A stretch of DNA of 64,000 bases from Diogma glabrata (taxonomy: Eukaryota; Arthropoda; Insecta; Diptera; Cylindrotomidae): the NCBI GenBank assembly GCA_963693315.1, contig OY856187.1:391989269-392053268 (forward strand), written 5' to 3'. Numbering within the stretch: the first letter of the stretch is position 1; every line of letters starts with the position of its first letter. Below, in pieces: positions 49,859 to 60,094 of the stretch. Below the pieces are notes generated by a model. That model saw only the letters and a program-made list of their open reading frames with translations, searched no databases and was not told the DNA's origin. Made by a program: the position numbers and the translations under genes.

Positions 49859-50194
49859 ATGTCTTCATCCTGTGCACTTGTCGATGTTACATTTTGTTGT
49901 AACGACAAAAACAGTTTGTTTGTGAAAGAAATTAGTATAGTAGGATTTAAAGAGCCTTGTAAGAAGTTCGTAAAAGAGTTTACTTACAAGTTTCCAACAA
50001 AAGAGCTAACAAATCAAAACATTGAAAATTATTCTTTTGGAACTGTGACTAACGAAAATATAACTAAAGAGTTTAAACAAATATTAGAAAGTTTTGATAT
50101 AATCATTACCAACAAACTAATTAAAAAAGAGTTTTTAGTAAACTATGTAAAGGAAGCGAGCAAAGTTTATGATCTGAGTCAATTTATTTTATGA
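49859..50194 (+). CDS. Polinton small ORF, possibly nuclease-like N-terminal fragment
   Basis: A 111-codon intact frame starting MSSSCALVDVTFCCNDKNSL, with KEISIVGF and KEFTYKFP. The order VDV..F....F.KE..IV...F is weakly similar to a group of insect and viral proteins that begin with an exonuclease-like strand; I hold this loosely. Its stop overlaps the start of the protease ORF (ATGA, 50191-50194), a compact virus-like arrangement that suggests co-expression. Confidence 0.45.
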   Translation: MSSSCALVDVTFCCNDKNSLFVKEISIVGFKEPCKKFVKEFTYKFPTKELTNQNIENYSFGTVTNENITKEFKQILESFDIIITNKLIKKEFLVNYVKEASKVYDLSQFIL

Positions 50195-50703
50195 ACACTT
50201 TAGAAATAACTAACATTTTAAAATGTAACCAGCGTACAAACAAAAAATTTAAGGGGGTGTTCGCTCTGGATAGAATTCCAAAAGTAAAAGAAAAACCATC
50301 TCTTTTAATCGTCAACACGGATAAGGCTAAGGACCCCTGGAACACACTGGTTAGCTATTTATATTCCTAAAAAGGGGTGTATAGAATACTTTGATTCTTT
50401 TGGGGCAGAAACCAACTAAACCTGAAATTTTAAGATATTTGAAGAATCATTGTTTAATTTTTAATGATAAACAATTGCAAAGTAGTTTTACAGATGTATG
50501 TGGGCAGTATTGTTGTGTTTACGTTTGGTTTAGATGTTTTGGTTTAAGTATGAAAAGTTTTTGAACCAATTCAGTAAAGCAAATCATATTGAAAATGACA
50601 GGTTGATTTTAAAACTATTTCATAAAATATTTGGAAAATACAACTTTTTACAGTCTTGTAACCCGAGAGTTAGAGGAAAGTTAAAAAGAAATGGAAATTC
50701 GAC
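50191..50703 (+). pseudogene. Polinton adenain-like cysteine protease (broken)
   Basis: The first frame reads KFKGVFALDRIPK and LLIVNTDKAKDPW. A frameshift near 50337 gives THWLAIYIPKKGCIEYFDSF, which holds the catalytic His and the IEYFDSFG motif. A further shift near 50405 gives PEILRYLKNH and then DVCGQYCCVYVWFRCFG, with the nucleophile Cys in CGQYC; a last shift near 50560 leads to the stop. The set matches the C5-type (adenain-like) protease found in Polintons and adenoviruses, which matures capsid proteins. Catalytic residues survive but three frameshifts break the frame. Confidence 0.85.
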
Positions 50704-51219
50704 ATGAAAACACGAAGTCTTTATTATTAAACTATACATACTTTCTTAATAAAAACCGGACCTTTAGAATTTCTGTTGGTTTTACGGGGGAATCATTTGA
50801 AGCCACAACCATATTCCATCGTAATGGGAAAGAAGTAATTGTTCTGAAATATCGTGATTGGTGTGAATTTTACCATCTATACAAAAAGCTGTTGTGCAGT
50901 CGAACAATAAAAATTATGTTTTCAAGCAGGAATTCAAGCTATTCGTAGTCAATCTCTTAGTGTCAGCAGAGAAGAGGCCGATATATTTAACAACCTTGTT
51001 GATTTTCTTCAAGCTGTAATGATTCACTATAAAAATTCCGAACAAAATGTAAGAGCGTATGTTGAAAAATACATAAAAACCTGTGAAGAAAAACAAGTGG
51101 AAAAGTTGCATGAAGAAATTAATACCCCAAAGCAACGGATCAATGTGCAGTGTGATTTTTCTAGATTATTTTTCGAGATACCTGTAATATTAAACAATAA
51201 ACTACGCAAAATTGTATGA
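50691..51219 (+). pseudogene. Polinton small ORF of unknown function, one frameshift
   Basis: Begins at 50691, overlapping the protease end, with MEIRHENTKSLLLNYTYFLN. A frameshift near 50925 leads to a frame with SLSVSREEADIFNNLVDFLQ that stays open to the stop at 51219 after NNKLRKIV. The second part has a Lys/Glu-rich helix, possibly a coiled coil (about 51060-51130). No known domain. Part of it is duplicated downstream (51848-52841). Confidence 0.5.
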
Positions 51220-51265
51220 AAATAAAAACAATTGTCTTTTATTTATTTTATTTTTATTTTTATTT

Positions 51266-51592
51266 TTATCTATCTATAATGTTACTAAAAAACCATTCGA
51301 AATATCCTTCTTGCCCGACTTCGATATTTTGTTCTTCGTTAACCTGCAGATCATCTGTTTGAGAATCAAACCAGTTTTGCCCATCCTGCCATTCCTCTTC
51401 TTCCTCCTCTTCAAGTAATTGTGGTGGTGATGGTGGTGGTATAAATTCTTGAAAAAATGAGGTCACCTCGTCAACATCAACATCATAATCATTCGTGGTT
51501 GAACTAATTTGGTTTTCTTGTGTAATTTTATTTAAAAAACAATTTTCATTACTTTCGTTGGTAAACGGAAACGAAGTCGAATCAGCTTCCAT
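51266..51592 (-). CDS. Acidic 108-codon ORF in Polinton
   Basis: Starts MEADSTSFPFTNESNENC, carries IPPPSPP and a run of seven Glu, and is strongly acidic. It converges with the plus-strand ORF that ends at 51219. No known domain; such acidic, proline-containing small proteins occur among Polinton and adenovirus accessory genes but that is not evidence of identity. Confidence 0.4.
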   Translation of the reverse strand: MEADSTSFPFTNESNENCFLNKITQENQISSTTNDYDVDVDEVTSFFQEFIPPPSPPQLLEEEEEEEWQDGQNWFDSQTDDLQVNEEQNIEVGQEGYFEWFFSNIIDR

Positions 51593-51947
51593 ATTAAAAG
51601 TTGATTTCTGTAGGAAGACTGAGGATTTCTACAAAAATTTAGCTATTATGTATACTATACTATACTTTTCAGAATCTATACTTTTCAGAATCAGCTGCCT
51701 CTATAGAAAGAGAAACTAAATATTATATAGAAATATAGAAAAAGAATATAGAAAGAGAAACTAAATATTGTGTATATTGTGTATAGGATGTCACGAGCAC
51801 AAATTGTTTCAGAGCTACACAGGCCGCTTAGAAAAAATTTTTAGTTTACAAGCAGGAATTCAAACTATTCGTAGTCAATCTCTTAGTGTCAACAGGGAAG
51901 AGGCCGATATATTTAACAACCCTGTTGATTTTCTTCATGCTGTAATG

Positions 51948-51955
51948 ATTCACTA
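51948..51955. repeat. 8-bp target duplication (left) of hAT-like MITE
   Basis: ATTCACTA, repeated at 52643-52650. The uninterrupted paralogue at about 51021-51028 has a single copy. Confidence 0.92.
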
Positions 51956-52642
51956 CTTAGATTATAAAATATACAGGATAAGTAATATTTGTGTATGTAC
52001 ACTATAAAACTATAAAAAATTGAGGCTGTTTTTAAATTCAAATTTCGCATTGAAAATAATTTCCACAAAAGAAAAGGTTCCTGTAAAAATAAATACAAAA
52101 ATACAGGGTCCCATGCAGCATTTTTATCTCTTTCCATTTATAGAAAAAAATATATTATTATTCTTCTATTGCCAGAAAGAAGTAACCGCCAAATAATATA
52201 TAGTTCATTTTAATTTCATTCTAAATTAAAACAAAACCTGAAACAGTAAACCATATAAACAATATCCATTTCATTTTAAATTTAGTTTAAATGAAAACAA
52301 AACCAAAGCGTACATGATAAAATTTTAGTTAGGATCAAATTTTCAGTTTTAATATTATCAGTTTTATTTTAACCGAAATACTTTTGACAAACATAAAATA
52401 AAATTGAATTAGGTTGGTCATTCTCCAATCGGTAAAAATGTCAAATACAAAATTTCTACATAAGTCTGTTATTTTGTAAGCATATATTTGGTCAAGCAAG
52501 GGTAAACCTCGATTTAAATTTCTAGGCTACTGTGTTTTTTCAGTGCAAATACTATCACGTTAAAATCGCACACTACTTTATGTAAATAAAAATAACTTCA
52601 ACTTAAAAGATATTACTTATCCTGTGCATTTTATAATCTAAG
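51956..52642. mobile_element. hAT-like MITE (687 bp)
   Basis: Inverted termini of 33-34 bp start CTTAGATTATAAAAT and differ at two positions. An 8-bp duplication (ATTCACTA) flanks it, the length typical of hAT elements. The paralogous copy of the same ORF at about 51020 gives the empty site. No transposase; a 74-codon minus frame inside is unassigned. Confidence 0.9.
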
Positions 52643-52905
52643 ATTCACTATAAAAATTCCGAACAAAATATAAGAGCGTATGTTGAAAAATACATAAAAA
52701 CCTGTGAAGAAAAACAGGCGGAAAAGTTGCATGAAGAAATTAAAACCCCAAAGCAGCGGATCAATGTGCAGTGTAATTTTTCTAGATTATTTTTCGAGAT
52801 ACCTGTAATATTAAACAATAAACGCAAAATTGTACGAAAATAAAACAATTGTCTTTTATTTTTATTTTTATTTTTATCTGTAATGTTTCTATAAAACCAT
52901 TTGAA

Positions 52906-53110
52906 AAAATAAAAACTTAAAATTACAAAATTAAAAATTAAAAAATTACAAATTTAAAATAAAAAATTAAAACTTAAAAATTAAAAATTAAAAAATAAAA
53001 TTAAAAATTTAATTCATTATTTTTATTTTTATTTAGTTTACATTAGTTTATGTTATTATTATATACTATATATATACTAAATAATTAATTAAATATTATT
53101 AAAATAAAAT
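52906..53110. repeat. AT low-complexity tract
   Basis: Irregular aaaatt/aaaaattaaaaatt words; no gene. Confidence 0.8.
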
Positions 53111-53643
53111 TTACACTGGTCCCCATCCAGGTGGAAATGGTGAAGGAGAGTGAGTTGGTGGTGGTGTTTCTGATGCAGATCTTTCCATGTTTAAGCAAAC
53201 AAATTCAAATTGCGGGTTGTTTAACTTTTGCGGGTCTTTCCCCAGAAACCTCAATCTAAGGGATGCAGGGGGGTGTTGGCTCAAGTGCCCGATTGTGAAC
53301 AGCATTGATGGCTTTTCAGGTAACCAAACCCACCCCTTCGTTAAAAGATGCACCTGCACCCTGTCCCCCATGAATGTAGGTCTCATCCGCCATGCTGTTA
53401 CCCTATATAAAATATTTGAATCCAGACATTCTGGATTGATAGGTGTACTTTCGTTAAGGCTATTGAGCATATCAAAAAAAAGTTGATCCTGAGAATTAGA
53501 AATATAAAAGAATTTTAAAGAAAGTAAAATATGAAAAGAAAAGTAAAAGAAAGTAAAATATACTTACCATTATTTTTCAACTTAACTTGAGTTGTTATCT
53601 TACGCTTATTAGAATACTTTATTGATATTTTAAAGCACTCCAT
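53111..53643 (-). CDS. Two-exon Polinton gene, possible OB-fold-like small protein
   Basis: The minus strand has TATATAAAT at about 53659-53651, then a short leader, an ATG at 53570-53568 directly before a strong donor (G|GTAAGTATA, intron from 53567), a 79-bp intron ending CTAATTCTCAG at 53489, and exon 2 from 53488 to the stop at 53111. Splicing puts the exon 2 frame (DQLFFDMLN...) in phase with that ATG, giving about 126 residues; without splicing an internal ATG at 53470 gives 119. Motifs: YRVTAWRM, then GDRVQVHLL, then WLPEKPSML, ending in a proline-rich tail (PPPTHSPSPFPPGWGP). The YxV...G..V...L....LP pattern recalls small single-strand DNA-binding-like proteins; low confidence. An upstream ATG at 53643 is out of phase. 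Confidence 0.5.
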
Positions 53644-53727
53644 TTCGCATTTATATAGTTTATTACGAGAATGGTTGTGAGACAATATCCCATTTATTTT
53701 AAACTACAGAAAAGCAACAACAATTGC

Positions 53728-56694
53728 ATTTAATTTATTTGTTGTAATGAAAAAGATTATTTATAAGTCTAGATGGAAAAATTTTTAGCATCGCTAGCTA
53801 ATTTTGTAAAATCATAAAAACAAAAAACCTGATGCATTTTCATTAGTCATAATATATTAAATCCACCAAAGATTAAATCAACTAATCAAACAAATAAATA
53901 AAAATGAACTTGGATAGAAGAAACGAATAGAAAAATAAATATTATATATTAATCATTTATTGTTCATTCAATTATTTATTGTTAATTGATTATGGATTTT
54001 TCTTTGTTGTCTTGTGTTGTCTTGTAGTATTTTGTTATCACAAAACCGAAACAAGTTTCCTTTGCCAATTAATATAAAAAGATTGAAAAGATTATCTCAA
54101 AGTCTATTCAAATTTACGATCTAGTAAAACTTGTTTTATAAAATATTTGTATGCTTAAGAATGCAAATAAATTTAAGATGAATTAAACTTATTTGGAGGG
54201 GTTGAAATGTGTTTATCTTTTACTTTTGTTTAAATCCTTTTCACTGAAATTTATTTAAAATGAAAAACAGAATTAACAAACAAACATTGTTAAGTTTTAT
54301 TTTTAAAACGATGAATGAAATGTAGGAAGGACACAATCAAATGAAATACAAATTACTATACTAAACATTCTTTGGCTTGGTTATAATAAAATTGTTTTTT
54401 GTACGAGTAAACCGTAAAATTCACTTTTGCGTACAAAAAATCTTGTATGCAATTCAGGCATAAAGTATCTTTTTTGCTTTCGAGTGATTGTTTCTCTCGG
54501 CTAACGCCTCGATCGAGTAAATAATGACGATTTCTCAAGTTAGTAGTTAAAAAAATTGTTTTTATTAACTATCGTAGTGATTTTTTTGGCAAATTTATAC
54601 TAAATATAAAAAATTCTAGTGATTTTATTATAATTTAAAAAGTTTAACTGAAAAATTAAATATATTAAGTGAAAATTTAGAATAAAAAATTAACTTTGAA
54701 GTGTGTGATGTGTAAAAATGTCCGAAAAAATATTCAGGATGGGATTTCTTATTGTAGGTAACTAATAATGAAATTATAATTTATTTTTCAATTAATAAGT
54801 TCTAAATTTTTTAAATATTTTCGCCAAAAAAAATAGTTTAACTGAAAAATTAAATATATTAAGTGAAAATTTAGAATAAAAATTAACTTTGAAGTGTGTG
54901 ATGTGTAAAAACGCCCGAAAAATATTCAGGAAGGGATTTCTTATTGCAGGTAACTAATAATGATATTATAATTTATTTTTCAATTAATAAGTTCTAAATT
55001 TTTTAAATATTTTCGCCAAAAAAATTTAATCCAAAATCAATGTAAACATATTAATAAAATGCGTCATTTTTGTTTTTGTTGTTTTTCTGTTTGTTGTTTT
55101 TCTTTTCTATGTAATGGCATCTCTTTTTTATATTAATTTTGGGGGGCAAAAATTTAAAGTTTACGAAAATGATTTTTTATCAAAATTTTGGTATATTTTG
55201 TAATTTTTTGAGATGAAATTGATCAAAATTTGATCGTCATCACCATATCATCATCAAATTTAATATTTAAAACAAACAAATAAATCGAAAGCAAATCATT
55301 AAATACGTTTAGCTGATATATGTATTAAAATATTGATTAAACTAGATTTGTATAAAAAGGAATTCAAAGTAAGTATTATTAAAATGCATGTTATTTGTGT
55401 AGTGATATAGATTTCGCGCAAAAATACCACACAAAGACGAAACAATAAGTATCCTGTAAAATACAAACAACTGTTTGAACACAAAATCGTGTGAAAATTC
55501 ATTTTACAAAGTAATTAATTTAAATACCATGAAAGTTTCTGGGTATCGTGTCTTGACAAAAATAAAATATGTTGTATGACCCGCCCTCATGTAGGGACAG
55601 TAGACTTTTTAGATACAATTTTAATCCGAGCCTACAAAACTTGTTGTTGTATTAATGATAAAAGTTTGCGTATTTATAATATACTTTATGTTTTAAGACT
55701 GATAGAATACAATGGTGTGTTAGTGCAAAACTTGACTGGCTTGATCTAAAATTTAATTTCTATGATCGCCGGTCGTTTGAAAGATGTTTTTCATCGTACA
55801 TGCATTTGCAAAATATTCTTATCCAAAATACATTTCACAACAGATTTTAATTAAAAACACCGTGAAAACAGTTTAAGTTTCTGGGTATCGAGTCTTGACA
55901 AAATAAAATATATTGTATGACCCGCCCTCATGTAGGGACAGTAGACTTTTTAGATACAATTGTAATCCGAGCCTACAAAACTTGTTGTTGTATTAATGAT
56001 AAAAGTTTGCGTATTTATAATATACTTTATTTTTTTAAGACTGATAGAATACAATGGTGTGTTTGTGCAAAACTTGACTGGCTTGATCTAAAATTTAATT
56101 TCTATGATCGCCGGTCGTTTGAAAGATGTTTTTCATCGTACATGCATTTACAAAATATTCTTATCCAAAATGCATTTCACAAAAGTTTTTAATTAAAAAC
56201 AGAGGTAACTAGAACTAGGTCAATTACTAAACCTGAACTAGGTCAGAATATTTTATCTGACGGCCTTCCAAGGCTTTTAGCAACAACAAACAACAATAAC
56301 CCAATAACCTGCATTTAAAATCCGGAAATTACCAGTGTAGATAACTAGGTCAAGGTCAAATACTAACCTAGTCTACTGTATAAGACCACAGCCATTTATG
56401 ATAATATAAAACAGGTGACAACTAGATCAAAGTCCTTTACTACTACAGACAACCAGAACTAGGTCAAATACTAACCTAGTTTACCTGACGACCTTCCAAG
56501 GCCTTTAGCAACCGGCTTCAGACACACACAATAACAACAAACAACAATAAACCAATAACCTACATTCTAATTCCAATACAGGAACTAAAACTAGGTCAAA
56601 TATTAACCTAGTCTACTATATAAGGTCGTAGCCTTTCATGGCAATTATAAAAACAGGTTTTGGTTCCCCATGCTCAACTCCCGGGAGCTCTACT
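53728..56694 (-). repeat. Right terminal inverted repeat of Polinton
   Basis: Inverted copy of 46060-49247, about 220 bp shorter. Sequence identity looks very high; a 67-codon frame in each arm (47252-47455 and 55299-55502) translates identically. Confidence 0.88.
55917..56192 (+). CDS. 91-codon ORF in Polinton TIR (right, outer copy)
   Basis: Differs from the left-arm product (46903-47178) at one visible residue (Val for Leu in FLDTI(L/V)IRAY). Points outward. The inner right copy (about 55577-55850) is frameshifted in the run that reads ttttttt here. Unknown function. Confidence 0.4.
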   Translation: MTRPHVGTVDFLDTIVIRAYKTCCCINDKSLRIYNILYFFKTDRIQWCVCAKLDWLDLKFNFYDRRSFERCFSSYMHLQNILIQNAFHKSF

Positions 56695-56700
56695 GCTTTA
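56695..56700. repeat. 6-bp target duplication (right) of Polinton
   Basis: GCTTTA, matching 46054-46059. Confidence 0.9.
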
Positions 56701-57780
56701 CTTTTAGTAACCTAGAAATTTCTGCTAGGGTTTCGTTTACAAATTCCGTACCCCTATCCGATTTAAGTGTTTTAGGTATTCCGAAAATACAAATGATTTT
56801 TTCAAAAATATCTTTTGCGACGCTTATACTTTCTTTGTTCTGCAGTAGTATCAGTATTACGAAATTAGTTAGTTCACATTGCGCTGTAAGAATAAACTTA
56901 TTATTATTAATCGTTATTGGTAAAGGTCATACTAAATCTATTTGGATTGTTTTGAATGCTTCCTCTGGTGTTTCCGTAATCACTATATTTTCTTTTGTTC
57001 TGGGATTATACTTGTTTTTCTGACATAATTCACAATTTTGTATAAATTTGTTGATGTCTTTAGACATATTGTGCCAGTTGTAATTTTTCATTATTTTCTT
57101 CTTAGTCCTATTCTGTCCTGTGTGACCTCCTGTAATTGGGTCATTGTGGTACTAATTTAATATTTCTAACCTTTCGTTAATATCATCAACTGTTTTCGTT
57201 GGATCCTCAATTTTAATTATTATATTGTATTTATTCGCTTCTGCTTTAAATATTTCGGGCTTTATTATTTTAAAAATGTCGTCATTTTTAAAAATTTTGA
57301 AGTCAATTATTATCGCATTATTATTGCTACTTTACGTAGTGTTGAAAAAATTGAATCCACAATTTTATCATTGATGCTAAATTGAATTTTTATGTTCCCG
57401 TTTTTTACATTTTCGTTATATAACTTTTTATTTTTATGCGCTTTTTTCATTTTAATTATTAATTTATTATTTTTGTAGTCGACTTCTGAGGATAATAGCT
57501 TAGTTGGTTTTTCCATAGTTGGATTATTTAGGTTTTTGTTTTCATTTCCACTAGTTCTATTAGAATCTACGTCTTTATTAGTTTTTGATCTAGTAGCCAT
57601 TGCATTTATTGTGATTTCGATTCTATCGTGAATATTTTTCAAAGATTCGATTGAAATTCTGGATAGGGCGTCCGCTACGCAGTTTTCTTTTCCTTTTATA
57701 TATTCGATATTGAAATCGTATTTGATATTGAAAGGACTCGATATTAGAAGAATACGATTGGTTAAGGTTGGTTCAGTTAA
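56695..57780 (-). pseudogene. Ty3/gypsy element 2: end of RNase H and N-terminal part of integrase
   Basis: On the minus strand: FNIEYIKGKENCVADALSRI (RNase H end, about 57720), an Asn/Lys-rich linker (57642-57310), the H-H-C-C zinc region (HNDPITGGHTGQNR, then QNCELCQKNKYN; 57150-57010), QIDLV with a stop in place of the next Gly (first catalytic Asp), and FGIPKTLKSDRGTEFVNE (second Asp). It ends at RLLKVK where the Polinton enters. Integrase joins element DNA to the genome. Confidence 0.85.
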
Positions 57781-58250
57781 GGTATGGTTTCTGATCTTTC
57801 TGGTATTTGTATTATACTGACTGAGCTTTCCATTTCGTACATGTTTTTTATGTTAAGCTTGCTTTTGCTACCGTGTTCTGTGATGAGAATTATTGTTGAG
57901 TTTCCGAAATTTATAACTGCTTGGTGTTGTTTTAGAAAGTCGATTCCTACTATACCATCGAATGGTATCGGAAAATCAATTCGTACTAAATTGAAAGATT
58001 GGTTGAAAACGTTATTATTAATATCGCCAAGTATTAAGTTAATTGATCCAAGTGTATAAGAATAACCATGGGTAATTCCCTTAATCTTAATTTTTCTGTT
58101 ACCTTAATTATTTAGGTTAATAGAACGGTTTTGTTCCTGCTATTTCTGCTCCAGTATCTATAAGGAATTTGAATAGTTTATTTTGTACGTAGAATTCGAT
58201 AAAATTGGTTAAGTTATCGTTTAATTTAAAAATTTTAATTAGTCCTCCTT
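57780..58250 (-). pseudogene. Ty3/gypsy element 2: aspartic protease
   Basis: FLIDTGAEIAGTKPFY (active-site DTG) is followed, after a frameshift near 58100, by IPFDGIVGIDFLKQ, the C-terminal hydrophobic-Gly motif of retropepsins. Right after it the frame meets the end of RNase H, so the whole reverse transcriptase and most of RNase H are deleted at about 57775. Confidence 0.8.
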
Positions 58251-58254
58251 CAGC

Positions 58255-58862
58255 TTCATTGTTTGTAACTGAAACCCCAATTCCTCGTCTGCAGTGTCTT
58301 TTTCGTATGCTCTGATATTTCCTTTGTTATTGTTTTGAGTTTCTTGTTTGTTGTATCTTTGGTTATTGTATCTATTAAAGTGATTTCTATGACTTTTATT
58401 TGTGTTATTATTAAAATTTGGTCTATTGGTACAATTAAAACCTCTTTGGTAAAAGTTTCCATTGTTCCTATAATTTCTATTAAAATTGTTATAATTATTG
58501 TTTGAACGTGCCCGTTCTGTATTTCAATTTCGAGTGTATAAGTTGTTTCTGTTTACGAAATGTGTATTTCTCGCATAGGAATGGTTATCGCGTGCTCGTG
58601 CGGTCATGATAGATACCGCATTATCGTTATATAAATCTCTAAGTGTTTGTATTACTTCTGAAACTTCGTTGAAATTATTCATCATAGCACTAATTTGTAT
58701 ATTGTTAGAAGGAAAATTTCTCTTTATTGATTTAGTAATCTCTTGAATAGTATAGCTAGTCGCTATCTGTGATGACACACCTTCGTTTATGAACGCATTT
58801 TTTAAAGTTTCAGCTGATTCCTCTAATATTTTTATAAAATTTTCTTTGCCTTTGTTTGGGTT
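58255..58862 (-). pseudogene. Ty3/gypsy element 2: Gag C-terminal part
   Basis: Reads NFIKILEESAETLKNAFINE, then a Gln/Asn-rich stretch (RARDNHSYARNTHFVNRNN) and an Asn/Arg-rich tail. Gag is cut at about 58862 where the satellite-like repeat begins; the first ~48 codons of the open frame that starts at 59006 are read from that repeat, not from Gag. No CCHC knuckle is seen. Confidence 0.7.
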
Positions 58863-59693
58863 TAGTTCCTTGCCATACATATTTGCATCTTTTTGCAAAG
58901 TGTAATCAAAATTACTTAACGAACGAATGTTGTATGCTTCCAACAAACATTGAAACAATAAACAGGTGTTCGGGAGGACCCCACCACTTATCCCAATATT
59001 GTCCAAAAACTAGTCAGTTCTTTGTCAATAAAGTCTTTATCTTTTTTCAAAGTGCCATTAAAATTGATTAATGAATGAAATCTGTATGCTCCCAACAAAC
59101 TTTAAAAACAAAGTGTGAAAAGTCAGCAGTTGTATGGTAGACTCCCCGCCACTTTGATCAATGTGTCCCAAAATATGATAATTATCTTCTTACACTAATT
59201 GAAACCTTTTCCATAAGTTTCATCATAATCACTTCATTATTGTAGGCTGTAGTGTGCATAAAGATACTGAAAAAACTGCCAACAATTAAAAAAATTTTTT
59301 TTTTACCGGAAGTAAAAAACCGGAAGTTGGGATGCAGAATTTTGGTAAATCATACTAAATGCTTATGTACAAAGTTTCATCCAATTTGATTATCAGGTAC
59401 AGATGCTATAGAGCTTTAAAAAAATACAGGTGTATGGGACACCCCTCACCACTTTGTTCACTATCGCTCAAAAACTAATCAGTTCTTTGCTATACATGTT
59501 TGCATCTTTTTCCAAAGTGTCATCAAAATTGGTTCACGAACGAATGCTTTGTGCTGCCAACAAGCATTGAAAAAATGATGACACAGTAAACAGGTGTTCG
59601 GGAGACCCCATACCACTTATCCTAATATTGTCCAAAAACTAATCAGTTCCTTGTCATTTAAGTCTCCATCTTTTTCCAAAGTGTCATTAAAAC
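58863..59693 (+). repeat. Second block of the satellite-like higher-order repeat
   Basis: Same family as 2945-4300: ccaccactt-type words at about 58984, 59148, 59448 and 59610 (steps 164, 300, 162; higher-order step 626). Cut on the right by Ty3/gypsy element 3. Confidence 0.75.
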
Positions 59694-60054
59694 TGTATCG
59701 AGTTGATGGTTTATAATAATAAAACTTTAAGTTTTTGATGTATTTAATTTTTTATGAAATAAACTTTTATTCTAAGTTCTACCTACAAATAATATATTTA
59801 GAAAAAATCAAATAATTTAATTTTTAATTTAGATGTCTGAACACTCAGATTGTTTGACTCGATATAAAATTATTTTTTAATATATTTATTAATATGAAAA
59901 TTTATTTCTTTTTTTTATTTTAAAATTCAAGTTATCAGCTGATTTAATTAATTTCTATAATTTTGTTTAGTTTAATACTTCAGGTATGCGTAACCTTTCT
60001 TTTGGAATATTTAATCTTAAAATTTAAATTCGAAAGTGAAGGAACGCTACATCA
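59694..60054 (-). repeat. 3' LTR of Ty3/gypsy element 3 (361 bp)
   Basis: On the plus strand it runs TGTATCGAGTTG to CTACATCA. The purine tract TTGAGGGAGGG (60055-60065 inverse) directly precedes it on the minus strand. The first 129 bp match 63872-64000 with one difference. Confidence 0.9.
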
Positions 60055-60094
60055 CCCTCCCTCAAGTAACCTATTAAATTTGAACTAATGTAAG

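Larger units (their letters stand above)
51848..52905 (+). repeat. Second copy of 50929-51300, split by a MITE
   Basis: Starts at caagcaggaattcaaactat and continues, after the MITE at 51956-52642, through the frame ending near 52841 and the shared ttgtcttttatttttatttt trailer. It lacks the first half of the ORF. Confidence 0.85.
46060..56694. mobile_element. Small, gene-poor Polinton/Maverick element (10,635 bp)
   Basis: Ends are AGTAGAGCTCCCGGGAG and its inverse CTCCCGGGAGCTCTACT, matching the AG...CT ends of Polintons, and a 6-bp duplication (GCTTTA) flanks them. Terminal inverted repeats are about 3 kb each. The 4.5-kb centre encodes a broken adenain-like cysteine protease and several small ORFs. 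Family B DNA polymerase, retroviral-type integrase, packaging ATPase and capsid genes, which define an autonomous Polinton, are absent. It interrupts the integrase of Ty3/gypsy element 2 and is itself interrupted by a hAT-like MITE (51956-52642). Confidence 0.88.
45640..58862 (-). mobile_element. Ty3/gypsy element 2, interrupted by the Polinton
   Basis: Gag, protease, RNase H end and integrase N-part lie at 58862-56695, and integrase C-part at 46059-45640. LTRs were not found: the 5' side is replaced by satellite-like repeat and the 3' side runs into the region of element 1. The Asn-rich Gag without knuckle and the integrase type suggest a gypsy/17.6-like lineage; this is not certain. Confidence 0.8.

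Noticed and set aside
56670..57023. 117-codon plus-strand frame beside the right Polinton end
   Set aside because: It is the antisense of the gypsy 2 integrase; the minus strand carries the catalytic motifs.
57784..58059. 91-codon plus-strand frame
   Set aside because: Antisense of the gypsy 2 protease.
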